In this document: in pieces, positions 10,140 to 20,393 of the stretch
Layout of the letters: every line of letters starts with the position of its first letter
How positions within the stretch are numbered: position 1 is the first letter of the stretch
From: Welwitschia mirabilis
Lineage: Eukaryota; Gnetophyta; Gnetopsida; Welwitschiales
NCBI GenBank assembly: GCA_051453625.1
Contig: JBOZIK010000001.1
Coordinates: 117,666,957 to 117,705,987, forward strand
Length of the DNA: 39,031 nucleotides
Reading direction: 5' to 3'
The notes under the pieces: model-generated
Told to the model about the DNA's origin: nothing
Database searches by the model: none
Seen by the model: the letters and a program-made list of their open reading frames with translations, nothing else
Position numbers and translations under genes: made by a program

Positions 10140-11110
10140 TACCTCATCAACTGCTCATCCTTTCAGCTCCCCTACTTAAATCCCCCATCCACCTTTTGCT
10201 CTGCCTCCCCGTTCTCATGTCCTCCCACCAAATTCTCCAACTCCTACTGATTCTTCTCCGATCTCTTCCTCAAATTCCCTCATTTCTACAACCTCCGCTC
10301 ATCTTAATCATCCTCTCTGTGTGAACGCACTTCTCCATAGCTTCCAATATCCTCTGCACCCTGCCCAGCTATGGTGCCTAAAAGGTCCCTTCCCTCTCCC
10401 TTCCCGCGAAAGAATTCACATGCCTCGCCCATCAACAGGCCAAACAACCCTCCCGCTCCTTCTCCGATGTGCATTTCGCTGTTTCCTCATCGAACCACCG
10501 ACCTTTTTCCCGCTCTAATCACTCTTATCACTGCTTCTTAACATCTTCCTTTGGCGTACCCTCCTTAAATGCTCATCAGCCAGTGGTCACCGCCACGCCT
10601 CCCGTATTCCTCACGGATTCTGCCTTCCATTGCGCTCTGTCAACCATCTCCTAGCCAGCTCCGCCCCCTCATATTGATCAATCTCTTGCCCTGCTAGTTT
10701 CGAATTTTACAGCCCACGTTCTGCACATCACTAGCGCTTACTAGGCCAGTTTTCCAACACCTATGGCTTTCTACCTGGTGTCTACTCCATTTGTTTCGGC
10801 CACCCCGACTTTCTCCAGTGCGTTTTCAGCTTTCACCTATGCCGATACGGCAAGCCCATCTCATTTTTTGGTCATGGTAGGCCTTCACAACTCCACAGCG
10901 GTTCATTTCCCAAGCTCCTCAGCTGCGGCCTCGAATCCAATCTCTACGGCCCTTACCGCATCCCCCTCTACTTCCACAATCGTTGCTTTCCCCACCTCTC
11001 GCGCTAATATCTTAGCCTTAATGGCCGCTTCGGCCATCGAATCCACTGTGATTACGCCGCCGGCCTGCTCACAGTGTCGCACTCCACCTCCACGGTAGTC
11101 CACTGCGATA
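10140..11110 (+). pseudogene. C-rich, CpG-rich linker segment in copia element 1
   Basis: It begins where the Ser/Pro-rich tether between integrase and RT is expected. The plus strand is rich in C and T and encodes mostly Ser, Pro, Ala, Thr and Leu in all frames. Frames of 60-111 codons stay open (10321-10518, 10763-11098). CpG is common (four in ACGCCGCCGG plus GTCGC at 11053-11080), unlike the flanks. About 970 bp is long for a copia linker. It leads directly into the RNase H region with no RT motifs. It could be an expanded linker or an unrelated insert that replaced RT. Confidence 0.55.
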
Positions 11111-11129
11111 GACAAGAAGGATGAAGACT

Positions 11130-11785
11130 CACCTCCTGCAGATCCAATACTTTACAGATCTCTTGTTGGAAGTTTGCTATATCTTGCTATTACTTGACTA
11201 GATGGACAATTTAGTGCCATTTTTTTTATCTTGTTTCATGCAAGAGCTGAAAGTGGCTCACTGGAAGGCAACAAAACATGTTCTCAGGTATATCAAGAAC
11301 ATACAAAGCTATGTTGGTTTACAATATTATAAAAATTTTGGGAATTATGTAATACATGGATATACTAATGCTGATTGGGGAGGATGTCAAGATGATCAAA
11401 AGTCCACTTCAGGACATTGTTTTCTCTTTGGGCATTCTTTAATATCATGGAGTTGTAAAAAGCAGAATTCAACTTCACTTTCAATAGCTAAAGCTGAATT
11501 CATTTCACTCTCAAATGCATGTCAATAACTCATCTGGATATTCAATATCCTCGATGAAATGGGATTCACACCACAACCACCAAATACCATGTTCTGCGAT
11601 AATACATCAGCAATAGCAATGGCATAAAATCCAGTACAACATGCCAGAATCAAACATAGAAATCAGATACTTTGACATACATGGTTTAATAGAACGAAAC
11701 TTCATCAGCTTATAGCATTGCAAAACAGATGATGAAATTGTTGATATCTTTACTAAGTTACTAGGAAGGTTCAAATTCATTGGAT
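11130..11785 (+). pseudogene. Copia RNase H region, broken
   Basis: It starts with the Y-R-S-L-V-G-S-L-L-Y-L block that joins RT to RNase H (11154-11185). Then comes a 108-codon open stretch with H-W-K-A-T-K-H-V-L-R-Y, Y-T-N-A-D-W-G-G and K-S-T-S-G-H, and the A-K-A-E-F motif near 11490. F-C-D-N-T-S-A-I-A follows near 11592. Those blocks are standard in plant copia elements. The end is interrupted by a 10-N gap at 11788. Confidence 0.85.
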
Positions 11786-11838
11786 TTNNNNNNNNNNGAA
11801 ACCTTCTAGGAATAAAACAGGTTGACATCATGGCAGAG

Positions 11839-12105
11839 ACTATAAGAATGTCATGCCAAACCATTTTTAACACTCTCTCTATACTTAACATTATCCTATT
11901 TAAGCATGTACTAAATAACACAAGAGTAATCTTATCCAAAGCTTGCATTCTAGATATTCCCCTGATTTTCTCTCTATTTTCAGAATAGCTATAATTAGCT
12001 ATTTGTAGTGTATAAATAAGCCTTTCACTTTAGGCTTAATAAGACAGTTTTTAATACAATCATTCAAGTTCTCTCATTTAGGATTCCGGAGTTCTAGAAC
12101 TATCA
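11839..12105 (+). repeat. 3' LTR of copia element 1
   Basis: It aligns base for base with 7373-7639 and ends in CTATCA at 12105. The polypurine tract is not clear because a 10-N gap lies upstream and the coding frame appears to run close to the LTR. Confidence 0.85.
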
Positions 12106-12657
12106 CTGACTGGTGGCATTGACAATTAGTGCTAAAAGTTCATCAGTTTAGATAAACTTCTTTCGAAGGTTGTAATATACCTACTTATGTTAAGGAAAGT
12201 CCATAGTTTCATGCAAAAATAATAAAATAGGGTANNNNNNNNNNCTACCTATGCTAAATTAATCAATTATACTTACTTATAATGTTATTTTTTACATGCA
12301 AACATGTATCATTTGTTACCTTTTTAGTAATATATCAAGGTGACATCTAGCTTATAAAGTTGAGTCCAATGATGTTTGTTATAGTCTAGAATCTAAAGTA
12401 GAAGCAACTCATGTTTTCATGGTGGCTGGATATTGAGTTGAAATGCCATTTTATCACTAATAGTATATGATTCATCATCTTAATGCCATTCTATCACTAA
12501 TAGTATATGATTCAGTCTATAATGCCATTTCTTGATATTGATGTGAGAATATAAAGTAAGAATCTAATAGTATATGATTCATTCTATGATGGAATTTTAT
12601 GTGAGATCTAAAGGAGGTGTGAGAATCTAATGTCGACACCTTATGGTCTCTTATTAG
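12106..12657. repeat. Spacer with tandem and dispersed repeats
   Basis: It lies between the two copia elements and includes a 10-N gap (12235-12244). A unit of about 33 bp, AATGCCATT(C/T)TATCACTAATAG plus ATATGATTCA, occurs at about 12442 and 12481, with part again near 12570. The stretch 12300-12450 is similar to 27890-28055, sharing GGATATTGAGTTGAAATGCC and upstream words in the same order, so both are copies of one dispersed repeat. Its type is unknown. No coding frame seen. Confidence 0.65.
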
Positions 12658-12888
12658 TGATAGAATGTAATGGAAACATCTTAATTTATTATCTGAATCT
12701 TAGAATATAACTTCCATGATCATAATCCCCTAATTTTCTCAACTTTCCTTGGTTTTCTCTGATATATCCCTTAATCTTATCTACCCTATTTTTATTACAT
12801 CTGTTTGTATTTATTAAGCTTAACCTCTTAATTTAATAATAAGTTTAATTGATTATTTTTTGGATGTGTGAGTTCTCGGTTTCTTTTA
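12658..12888 (+). repeat. 5' LTR of copia element 2
   Basis: Begins at TGATAGAATG and shares GAATATAACTTCCATGATCA words and their order with the copy at 33993. About 230 bp, short for a plant LTR. The end is only approximate because a terminal CA is not clear next to the primer-binding site. Confidence 0.75.
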
Positions 12889-12890
12889 GT

Positions 12891-12902
12891 TGGTATCAGA
12901 GC
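12891..12902 (+). other. Primer-binding site, copia element 2
   Basis: TGGTATCAGAGC, complementary to the initiator methionine tRNA 3' end, immediately downstream of the LTR. Confidence 0.95.
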
Positions 12903-12934
12903 TTAGGTTACGTTGTTGAAGCTTCAATAGTTAA

Positions 12935-13900
12935 GATGGCATAAAACAATAATGCAAGTGCTTCTATCTCTTTGGTTACTTCTTTTAAAGGAGCAAATTA
13001 TGACCATTGAGAAATAAAGATGAGAATATTCTTGATGGTTCAAAATCTCTAGGGTTTGATGTTCACTAGATATACTCACATTACATATCCAACAACTCTT
13101 ACAGTTATGGCAAATAAGAATGCTAAATCACTATACATTCTCTAAAGAAGCATTAGTAATGCAATCCTTCCAAAGATTGCTAGTCACACAAATGAAAAAA
13201 AGGCTTGGAAATCTCTTAAGATCAAATACAAAGGATTAACTCTAGTCAAGATGATAAGGTTACACAATCTCACTTGTGAATATGAAACTCTCGTTATGAT
13301 GGAATTTAAAACTCTTGAGCTGTACATCAACCCCATTCAAGAGATTGTAAATGTATTATAAGCTAGAGAAGAAGACATCAAAGATAATTAGAAAAATTCT
13401 TCAAATAGTTATAAGGGATTATCACGCTATCGTCTATGCAATGGAAGAAAGTAAAGACATTGAGAATATAACCATGATCAAGCTTATTGCTAGTTTTCAA
13501 AACTTTGATTAGAGAAATCAGTTGTGAGAATAATTCATAACAACTGCATTTCAATTCCAAAAGAATGTTCACAAGGTATCCAACCAACATAACATCAAGA
13601 ACAATCCTTGAATAAGGGATGCGACTGTGGAAATTGAGGTTGTAGAAACAACTATAGAGACAGACAAAATAGCCATGAACAAGGATGAGGTTAAAAACAT
13701 GAACAAGTTAGATCTAATTCAAAGAGGTCTAGAAGATGATATAGTTATTGTAAATGAGACAATCACAATGAATCTGATTACTAGAGGAATAACAAGATTC
13801 AAAATAAGAAAGTTGCTAATTACATTAATGAAGAAGATTATGAAGAATTGTTCTTCATTGAAGAGCTCTAAAATAATTTTTCTTCCTAGCCTCCAATGAT
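12935..13900 (+). pseudogene. Copia gag, broken
   Basis: Starts at the ATG at 12935. The N-terminal frame holds F-K-G-A-N-Y-D-H near 12990 and the K-I-K-Y-K-G-L-T-L-V-K-M block near 13225, matching the plant copia gag (UBN2) pattern F-x-G-x-N-Y-x2-W and Y-x-G. A zinc knuckle is not visible. A 90-codon open frame at 13627-13899, rich in Ile, Lys and Asn, continues in the shifted frame. Several stops. Confidence 0.65.
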
Positions 13901-13924
13901 CAATAATCTAAAAAATAAAGTAAT

Positions 13925-14160
13925 GTTTGATACATTGATAGTGGTTGTGATCATCACAGAACTGACAACAAATCATTATTTATCAATCTTGGTGATCATC
14001 AAGGTGAAGTCACCATTAGTATAGGTGCAAAGGTAAGAATAACTGGCATTGGATTAATAGTTATTTCTACCAACATAAGTAGTAAATATATTATTCCTAA
14101 TATTTACTTTATTCATAATTTAAAGAATAATCTATTCACTATTGGTTAACTTTATTCCAA
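13925..14160 (+). pseudogene. Copia aspartic protease, broken
   Basis: The frame reads Y-I-D-S-G-C-D-H-H-R-T-D with the catalytic Asp codon at 13937-13939. A following G-A-K-V-R-I-T-G-I-G stretch matches the segment before the pre-integrase region in plant copia elements. Confidence 0.75.
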
Positions 14161-14279
14161 AGGTTAAAGAATAGAATTTGGTAATGTAGTATGTAAAATT
14201 TCTGAAAAAGAAGGCAAAGAAATTACATTACTTCCTATGAGCCAGAGTAGAATGTATAAATTGAAGATGCAAAAGGATG

Positions 14280-15110
14280 TCAAATGTACAACAATAATGA
14301 CATTAGATCCTTAGCTTTGGCATTTCAAGCTTGACATGTTAATTTTGAATCCATTGTTTGAGGTTTAAATAGTTTTTTCTACCTGATTCACTAAATTGTC
14401 AGATCTGTGTTATAGGAAAATTTAAAAAATTACCTTTTTGAAAGAATGAGAGTAGATTTTATAGATTTCTGAATCTAGTACATTGAATCTTTTTGGTCCT
14501 ATGTGAACTTTGGAGTTTTGGAAAAAGTCACTATATGTATCTTATTATAAATGATTTTTTTAAGAAGGTGTTGGGGATATGTTCTTTAGATCAAAGATTA
14601 GGCTTTAGATTATTTTAAGATTTTTTTTTTGAAAAATGGCAGAAATACAAAAGCAGACTATGTTGAAAAAGATACATAATAATAGAGGAAGTGAATTTGC
14701 CTCTTATGAATTTGAGCAATTCTGCAAAGAAAATAGAATCATTCATCAAACCACTACAACTTACACAACACAACAAAATGGTATTGTAGAATGAAAAAAA
14801 ATCAAACTATTATGATTATAGCAAAGTGTTTATTACAATAGACTAGCTTAAATAATGTTTTTTGGAGAAACCTGTGCTACAACAATTTACTTTTAAAATT
14901 GTGTTCCATCTAAAAGCTTGGAAGACATAACTCCATATGAGTTATGGCATGGACAGAAGCCAAACATCTCTCATTTGTGGATACAAAACTTAGATGAAAA
15001 AGCATGGTTATGTATTTTTGTTGGTTGTGAACTATATTCTAAAGCATATAGATATTTCAACTGGAAAAATAAAAAAGGCTTTAGATTTAAAGGGACATAA
15101 CGTCTACAAA
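14280..15110 (+). pseudogene. Copia integrase, broken
   Basis: Around 14690-14800 the frame gives G-S-E-F-A-S-Y-E-F-E-Q-F-C and Q-Q-N-G-I-V-E (catalytic Glu). The Asp expected before G-S-E-F reads Asn (H-N-N-R-G). The T-P-Y-E-L-W-H-G-Q-K-P-N block is at about 14930-14965. Earlier parts, including the zinc segment near 14320 and the first Asp region near 14475, are heavily decayed. Confidence 0.75.
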
Positions 15111-15159
15111 AGTTATCATTAATGAAAATCAAAATTCTATTATAAAGAAGGAAATTACC

Positions 15160-16300
15160 ACTACTCCTTATTATCCCTCGTCTCTCGTTTATCCTATCTC
15201 TAACCCCTATTCCACCTTATTTCTCATCCCAGCATGCTTCGAGCTCCTCTGATCCCGCGTTCATTGGCGACGTTTACACTGCTGCTGCTGTTCGTGACGG
15301 CATCCTACAAGTTTTCGATTTTCTGCCATTGTCGCCTAACAGCTCCGACGGCTCTTCCTCCCCACCAGCCACGTTTGTCACGTCCTGCACTACCTCGCTC
15401 TCCACCTCGGCGCACTTCATCTTGCCGCGCTCCATCGATGCCGTTCCTGCATACGCCTTGGCCCTCAGTTCTTCTGATGTGCCGTACTTCCCTTGCCAAC
15501 CGCGTCTCGCTCCCCCGCACCTCTGTTCGGTGCCTCGTCGTTCTGCAACGGCATCACCCTTTTCTCCCTCGATGCGTCCTTATAAATGCCGCGACTGTCA
15601 CTTCTCCCACGGCATTCGACGCACTGTGTTCTCCCCTACCGGCCACATCTTCCTCTCCAGCACCTCTAATCAGCGCCCCAACGCCCTCTGTTGCTGGCAT
15701 TCACCCCTTTTTCCCTTCGCATTCATCTTCAATGGCTCCTCCTGTCGCCTCTCCTGCACAGCCCATTAGCGCTGCCACTGCTTTTTCTTACGCCAGTATT
15801 AACGACACACAGCACGCCCACTGTGCCATTGCACAAGCATGCCAAACTCGTAATGCCTCCAGCAAACATAGAAGAAACACTGTGGGCTTCTTTCATGATG
15901 GGCGCAACACCACCATAAACCATGGCTTCTTCTACGGCCTGCATGACGGTCCTCCTACCTTTGTCTCGTACGCTGGTTTGCCGTCGTCTACTCCTGTTTC
16001 TTGCGTTTCACCCATCTCTGTTGGGTTTGTTTCTTCCACGTTTGCTAATGAGGAAGGGGGGCACCCTTTCCTGCCCCAACATCACTTCTCTACCCTTCCA
16101 CGGTACATCAAATGACCATCCTTATTTCCACACTACTAATAATGTTTTTTCTAATGTTTCTCTACCTTTCCACCCTTCCCTCCTTTTATTTACCCCTTTA
16201 CAATCTACAACACATTTATGTAATGTTATTATTAAACCTTCTATACCCACTCTTTCTTGCCTAGACCCCTTCTTCTAAGACACTGTTACTCTTTATCATC
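15160..16300 (+). pseudogene. Long C-rich, CpG-rich linker of copia element 2
   Basis: Sits between integrase and RT, the place of the variable tether. Mostly Ser, Pro, Ala, Thr and Leu codons. Open frames are far longer than elsewhere in the element (15234-16115 at 293 codons, another across 15182-15769). The frame that runs into RT is 15922-16278. CpG is frequent: I count six in 15241-15300, five in 15361-15420 and five in 15421-15480, against zero or one per 60 bases in typical flanks. No domain is recognised. It may be a grown linker or captured GC-rich DNA. Stop-free frames follow partly from composition, since C-to-T change in Ser and Pro codons does not make stops. Confidence 0.6.
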
Positions 16301-17310
16301 ATGGTGACATTGATTTTCTCTCGTTTGTTGCAACATTAAGTGGGGAAGATGATGTTGAACCTCACACCATTAAACAAGCTTTATAGCATCCATAACAGTT
16401 GCAAGTAATGCATCAAGAACTTAACCACATCATTAAAAATAATACTTGGACTTTGGTACCATGGCCATCAAACAGACTAACAAACTAGTAATTGGCTTAA
16501 AATGGGTATTCTATGTAAAGAATGATTAAACTAGCTTTATTGACAAATACAAGGCTTACCTTGTTGCTAAAGGCTATAATTAATGATAAGGATGAGACTT
16601 TGATGAGAGCTTCACACTAATTTCTAGACTTGAATTAGTTAGAATCTTCCTTCCAATTGTAACTAAACTTAATGCATGAGTTTTACAACTTGATGTCTCC
16701 TTCGCCTTTTTAAATGGCATGCACCTTAAAAGAAGAAGTCTATGTTGAACAGCCTTAAGGTTTGGTGGACAAAAACAATCGAGATCATGTTTATCATTAA
16801 CACAGAGCATTGTATGGACTTAAGCAAGCATTGTAAGCATGATTCAAATGAATACATGATTTCTTCATTAATTCTAACTTTTACCATCTCTCTCTAGAAA
16901 ACAACATTTATAAGAGGATGATAGGTAATGATTATACCTTCATTTGTCTCTACGTCGATGACCTTATTTACTTCTTTTCTTTGATAATTATGAACAAGAC
17001 ATTCTTACATATGATAGAAAAAGAATTTGAGATAAAAGATCTCAAAGAAATGCATTAGTTTTTAAGAATCCAAATTAAGCATGATGCATTCTTTTTTTAT
17101 CTTTACCAATTAAAGTTCACTAAAACCCTTCTTGAGAAATTTAATATGATAAATTGTAATCTAGTATATACACTGCTTCCTTCCAAATAAGGGATAATAC
17201 CTTTTTTGTTTATCTTTACCAATTAAAGTTCATCAAAACCCTTCTTAAGAAGTTCAATACGATAAATTGTAATCCAACCCGTACACTGCTTCCTTCTAAT
17301 ATAATGCTCT
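16300..17310 (+). pseudogene. Copia reverse transcriptase, broken
   Basis: It opens with D-F-L-S-F-V-A near 16315 and M-H-Q-E-L x6 N-N-T-W-T-L-V at 16410-16460, the usual start of copia RT. The Q-L-D-V motif is near 16690, and the catalytic Y-V-D-D is at 16951-16962 (TACGTCGATGAC). Q-x-L-K-F-T-K-T-L-L follows near 17107. Stops include TAA and TAG at expected Gln or Trp codons. A 113-bp tandem duplication affects its end. Confidence 0.85.
17101..17296 (+). repeat. 113-bp-period tandem duplication within copia RT
   Basis: About 83 bases starting at 17101 (CTTTACCAATTAAAGTTCA...) recur at 17214-17296 with scattered changes, including the CACTGCTTCCTTC ending. The period is not a multiple of three, so the duplication shifts frame. 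It copies the segment encoding the conserved K-F-T-K-T-L-L block. It is old, given the divergence between copies. Confidence 0.85.
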
Positions 17311-17640
17311 CTAAAGGCAATGATTCAGCGACCCTTGATGTTATCCTGTATAAATCCCTTATTAGAAGCTTATTATATCTTACCATTACCAGACTTGTTA
17401 CCCAGTTTAGTGTGAGCTATCTCTCCATGTTTATGTAGGAACCTAAGCTTTCTCATTAGAAAGTTGCCAAGCATATCCTAAGGGACTTGAGAACCACATA
17501 TAAATTTGGACTTAGATATTACAAAAACAAAAACAACTTTGTAGTTCATGGCTATTCTAATCCAAATTGGAAAGGTTGCATTAATGAACATAAATCAACT
17601 TTAGGATATTGCTTCTTCTATGGACATTCACTACTCTCTT
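17310..17640 (+). pseudogene. Copia RNase H, left part
   Basis: Encodes the Y-K-S-L-I-R-S-L-L-Y-L-T block near 17350, V-A-K-H-I-L near 17464, Y-S-N-P-N-W-K-G-C near 17552 and K-S-T-L-G-Y-C-F-F-Y-G-H-S near 17594. It stops where the gypsy 5' LTR begins and continues at 33612. Confidence 0.9.
17636..17640 (+). other. Target-site duplication CTCTT, left copy
   Basis: CTCTT directly precedes the LTR start TGTAATG at 17641. The same five bases follow the terminal LTR at 33612-33616. Five bp is the normal LTR-retrotransposon duplication length, and joining the flanks across one copy keeps the RNase H frame. Confidence 0.9.
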
Positions 17641-18056
17641 TGTAATGTTTCAAATTCATTAATTGTGCAATAAAGTATGTTATGTGCTAATTGAGCATAG
17701 TTAATAAGAGATGTGAATGAGTGTGATCCAAATATGAAAAGATGTATCCCTTCATTATGTAATATAAGCCTATGGCGTTAGATGGGGTGGATAGACTAGG
17801 TGGATGTAACTGATGACAACCTTGGCTGATCCCCAAGGGTTCCAAGAGGGGAACATACATCATAGTCCACATCTTTAGCTTTGACCACTAGTCCAAGGCT
17901 GCTGTCTAATGATGAGGAATGTAATCTATTGCTATCGATAATAAAAGCCATATTTTTTCTAAATTGTTCCTTCTTGTTCTTACTGATCCTGACATATTAT
18001 TTTATATGTTCCTTTCTATGCAAAGTAATTCAGAATTAGTAAAATGAGACATTACA
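17641..18056 (+). repeat. Gypsy 5' LTR (copy 1)
   Basis: 416 bp from TGTAATG to ATTACA. Shares CTTCATTATG, ATATAAGCCTATG, CCACTAGTCCAAGG-like and CAGAATTAGTAAAAT words with the other two copies, in the same order. It is closer to copy 3 (33195) than to copy 2 (26592): for example, copies 1 and 3 share AATGATGAGGAATGTAATCT where copy 2 differs. Confidence 0.95.
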
Positions 18057-18058
18057 TT

Positions 18059-18070
18059 TGGTATCAGAGC
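18059..18070 (+). other. Primer-binding site, gypsy element
   Basis: TGGTATCAGAGC two bases after the LTR end. Its presence shows that copy 1 is a 5' LTR rather than a solo LTR. Confidence 0.95.
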
Positions 18071-18264
18071 AAACAATAAGTAGTTAACTACTACTTGAGG
18101 TAAATAAGGAAGGAACTTAGTATGTATTAAAAAAATAAGCCTTATATTAAAGAAAAACAAGCCAAAGGCCAATAGTACATTGGAGACAAGAACATGATAA
18201 TCAACGCAAATAAGGTACTAGCAAAAATAGGGTGCATGATGCCTTGACAAGATAAACCAAATCA

Positions 18265-19407
18265 CTATCGAGAAGGAAGAAGATACTCCACAAAGAAGGA
18301 AATAGGGTTGTGACCCTCTATGCCTAGGATAGGAGGCTCCGTGCCACCTAGAACAACTTCCATTTTAGTAGGCTATGTAGGAACTATTGCAGTACTAATC
18401 TCAACTGAAGAAGAACCTATTGCAGAATCTACTTTAGTAATAGGCTATGGTCGCTTATAGAGCTTAAGCTTACTATAAGTAATCAAAGTCCCCAACAAAG
18501 TCTCCTTCGAAAGATTCCCATCATGATACAATATATTGATGTCATCAGTGGTAATGACCAAATGATCTGCATAGGCTTGAATCATCCTCTTACTCTTTAC
18601 CAGCTGAGCAGACAAAGTAGCCTGACTTTCTTCTAATGTAGCCATATAGAAAGCATCTGCCTGTGACCTATTCTCTGTCAAATGCATATTCTTCACTTGA
18701 TTCTCCAGCATCCAAAGGGAATCACTTATGGACTCCCACTCCTTAATCCCATGACAAGCCATGAAATAGAAGGAATCCATCATATTAACGATGTTGTAGA
18801 AGCCTCAGAGTGGGGCAGGACATTCACATTGTGGAGAATAATAATGAGTAAAATGAGTTGAATAGCTGTACTTAAAGTCTCATGGTACATCCACTACCTT
18901 AGATCGATGATGGATGTAAATGTCATCTAAGCGAGATGGATGCATAACCTATGTATGAAACAGGCTAAAAAGGGATTAGTATTTCCCCAACTGATCCATC
19001 AAACTCTTTAACCTTGGAATATAAGATCTTCACCACTAATAATAGCTAATCGGTGCGATAAGATACTTGGCCTGTTCATTCATAATAGACTGTGGAGCTA
19101 CATGCGAATGACGAGGAGGCTCTGGAGAAGGGTGAGCAATAGGACGACTCTAATGTAGAGGTTGAAAATAGGGGGTGGAATAGGACATATCCCCTTGATC
19201 CATTAATGTATCAAAATCATCAAGTACCTATTCCCCTTAAGAATCAGAAGGAAACAATAAATCCATAAAGAGACCAGTGGAAGAGATGGAATAAACATTT
19301 TCACTTAATGTAATGCACTCCTTCCTTATCCATTGAAGGAAGAGCTTCTTCAGAGGTTGTGGGATAAAATCCATATCTTTCTTGACTAAAGTCTTCAAGC
19401 GAGGAAT
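18265..19407 (-). pseudogene. Large 3' exon-like segment of the antisense relic
   Basis: Starts after a CCATTTTAG acceptor-like site. Blocks along the frame are I-P-R-L-K-T-L-V-K-K, F-I-P-Q-P-L-K-K-L-F-L-Q-W, a Pro/His-rich stretch (about 19080-19150), then I-P-R-L-K-S-L-M-D-Q, a variant of the first block. The C-terminal 112 codons contain E-S-Q-A-T-L-S-A-Q-L-V-K-S-K and look coiled-coil-like. No known domain is recognised. Frame preservation across 1143 bases, while pol frames nearby shift often, argues that it was protein-coding. Confidence 0.55.
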
Positions 19408-19440
19408 CTAAAATGGAATAAGAAAATCCTTAAGTTAAAA

Positions 19441-19494
19441 AAAAGGAAAAAAGGAAAAGAAAAAGAAAAAGAAAAAGAATAGAGAGAGCAAAAG

Positions 19495-19560
<66 letters not shown>
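19441..19560. repeat. Compound microsatellite
   Basis: An A/G-rich AAAAG-type stretch (19441-19480), then (AT)n at 19495-19520, then (AG)n at 19521-19559. It lies between two exon-like segments of the antisense relic, so it would be intronic there. Open frames across it on the minus strand are low-complexity artefacts. Confidence 0.95.
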
Positions 19561-19562
<2 letters not shown>

Positions 19563-20163
19563 ATAGATGCTAGTAAGTAATACCCCTTAATGCCAGTGTC
19601 GTCAAGAAAACCTAAGGGGTGCATCCTCTTCTTCTTCAGGTTCCTTAGACGTAGAGAAATTAACTGGAGCTTTGTCATGTTTTTATTGGGAAGAGTTACG
19701 AGATCCTAAGGCTTTACTCATCTGCAAATACAAAATAACAAAACTAGAGTCATCAAAAATATACTTTACATTAAGAACCCTCAACAAGAACCCATACCTC
19801 AAACAGAATAGAAAAATCACCCTAAGATGTTTCTCTAGGCTCATAATCCCTAGAACCTTTACCATCTATAGATGAAGAAGAATGAGAATGAAGTTAATAC
19901 TGAGCAGGGATCTCATAAGAAGATAAAACAAAGGAGGAATCTACAAAATAAGATCTAAATGACTATAGACCTTCCAAACTTGTGGAAGAGAGGTATAAAC
20001 ATAATAACATATTCTCATAGAAACATTTTCTCCTATCTTCATTCCTCTTCAATCATGCTAACTAGGAAATAGTTGAAGAACAGAAAATTAAAGCCTAATA
20101 TAAAGAAATTCCACTAACTAAAAAGGGAAACATGTAAATTATATAAATCAAAATCTCACTCAC

Positions 20164-20393
20164 TTGATCATAAAGGAAGGCCCTACCAGCAATTAGTTCC
20201 CCGCAAGCAGCAAAATACGGAGTGGTAAAATTGGCAGTTGAGATCCCATGATGATGAATATCCACTTCTTGTACACATACAAAATCATCTAAATGGTTGG
20301 CCATGAAGCAATGGAGGTCCTCAATGGAATGAGAAACCTTGGGAGAAATGCGATTACTTTCATTTATTTTAAAGACTAGCTGGATGCTTTCTT
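20164..20393 (-). pseudogene. Internal exon-like segment of the antisense relic
   Basis: 230 bases open in one minus-strand frame, containing S-I-E-D-L-H-C-F-M-A-N-H-L-D-D-F and C-G-E-L-I-A-G-R-A-F-L. It is flanked by TTTCAG and a strong plant donor GTGAGT, and ends exactly at a codon boundary. Family unknown. Confidence 0.5.

Larger units (their letters stand above)
7373..12105 (+). mobile_element. Ty1/copia retrotransposon 1, RT missing
   Basis: The element is bounded by two LTR copies that I can align without gaps over 267 bp (7373-7639 and 11839-12105). By eye they differ at about 24 positions, roughly 91% identity, so insertion is old. Internal order is PBS, gag, protease, integrase, C-rich linker and RNase H, all plus strand. 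This is the copia order (integrase before RT), but no RT motif lies between linker and RNase H. Stops and frameshifts occur throughout. No target duplication was identified. Confidence 0.9.

Noticed and set aside
10903-11115. Minus-strand 70-codon frame, Ala/Glu/Val-rich
   Set aside because: Complement of a C-rich, Ser/Ala/Thr-coding stretch; typical shadow frame.
15234-16115. A free-standing 293-codon gene
   Set aside because: It lies between copia integrase and RT, has overlapping open frames of similar length, and its composition makes stops unlikely. I keep it as linker and flag it in the findings.
19430-19678. 82-codon minus-strand frame ending in Ser/Leu and Tyr/Ile runs
   Set aside because: Translation of the compound microsatellite.
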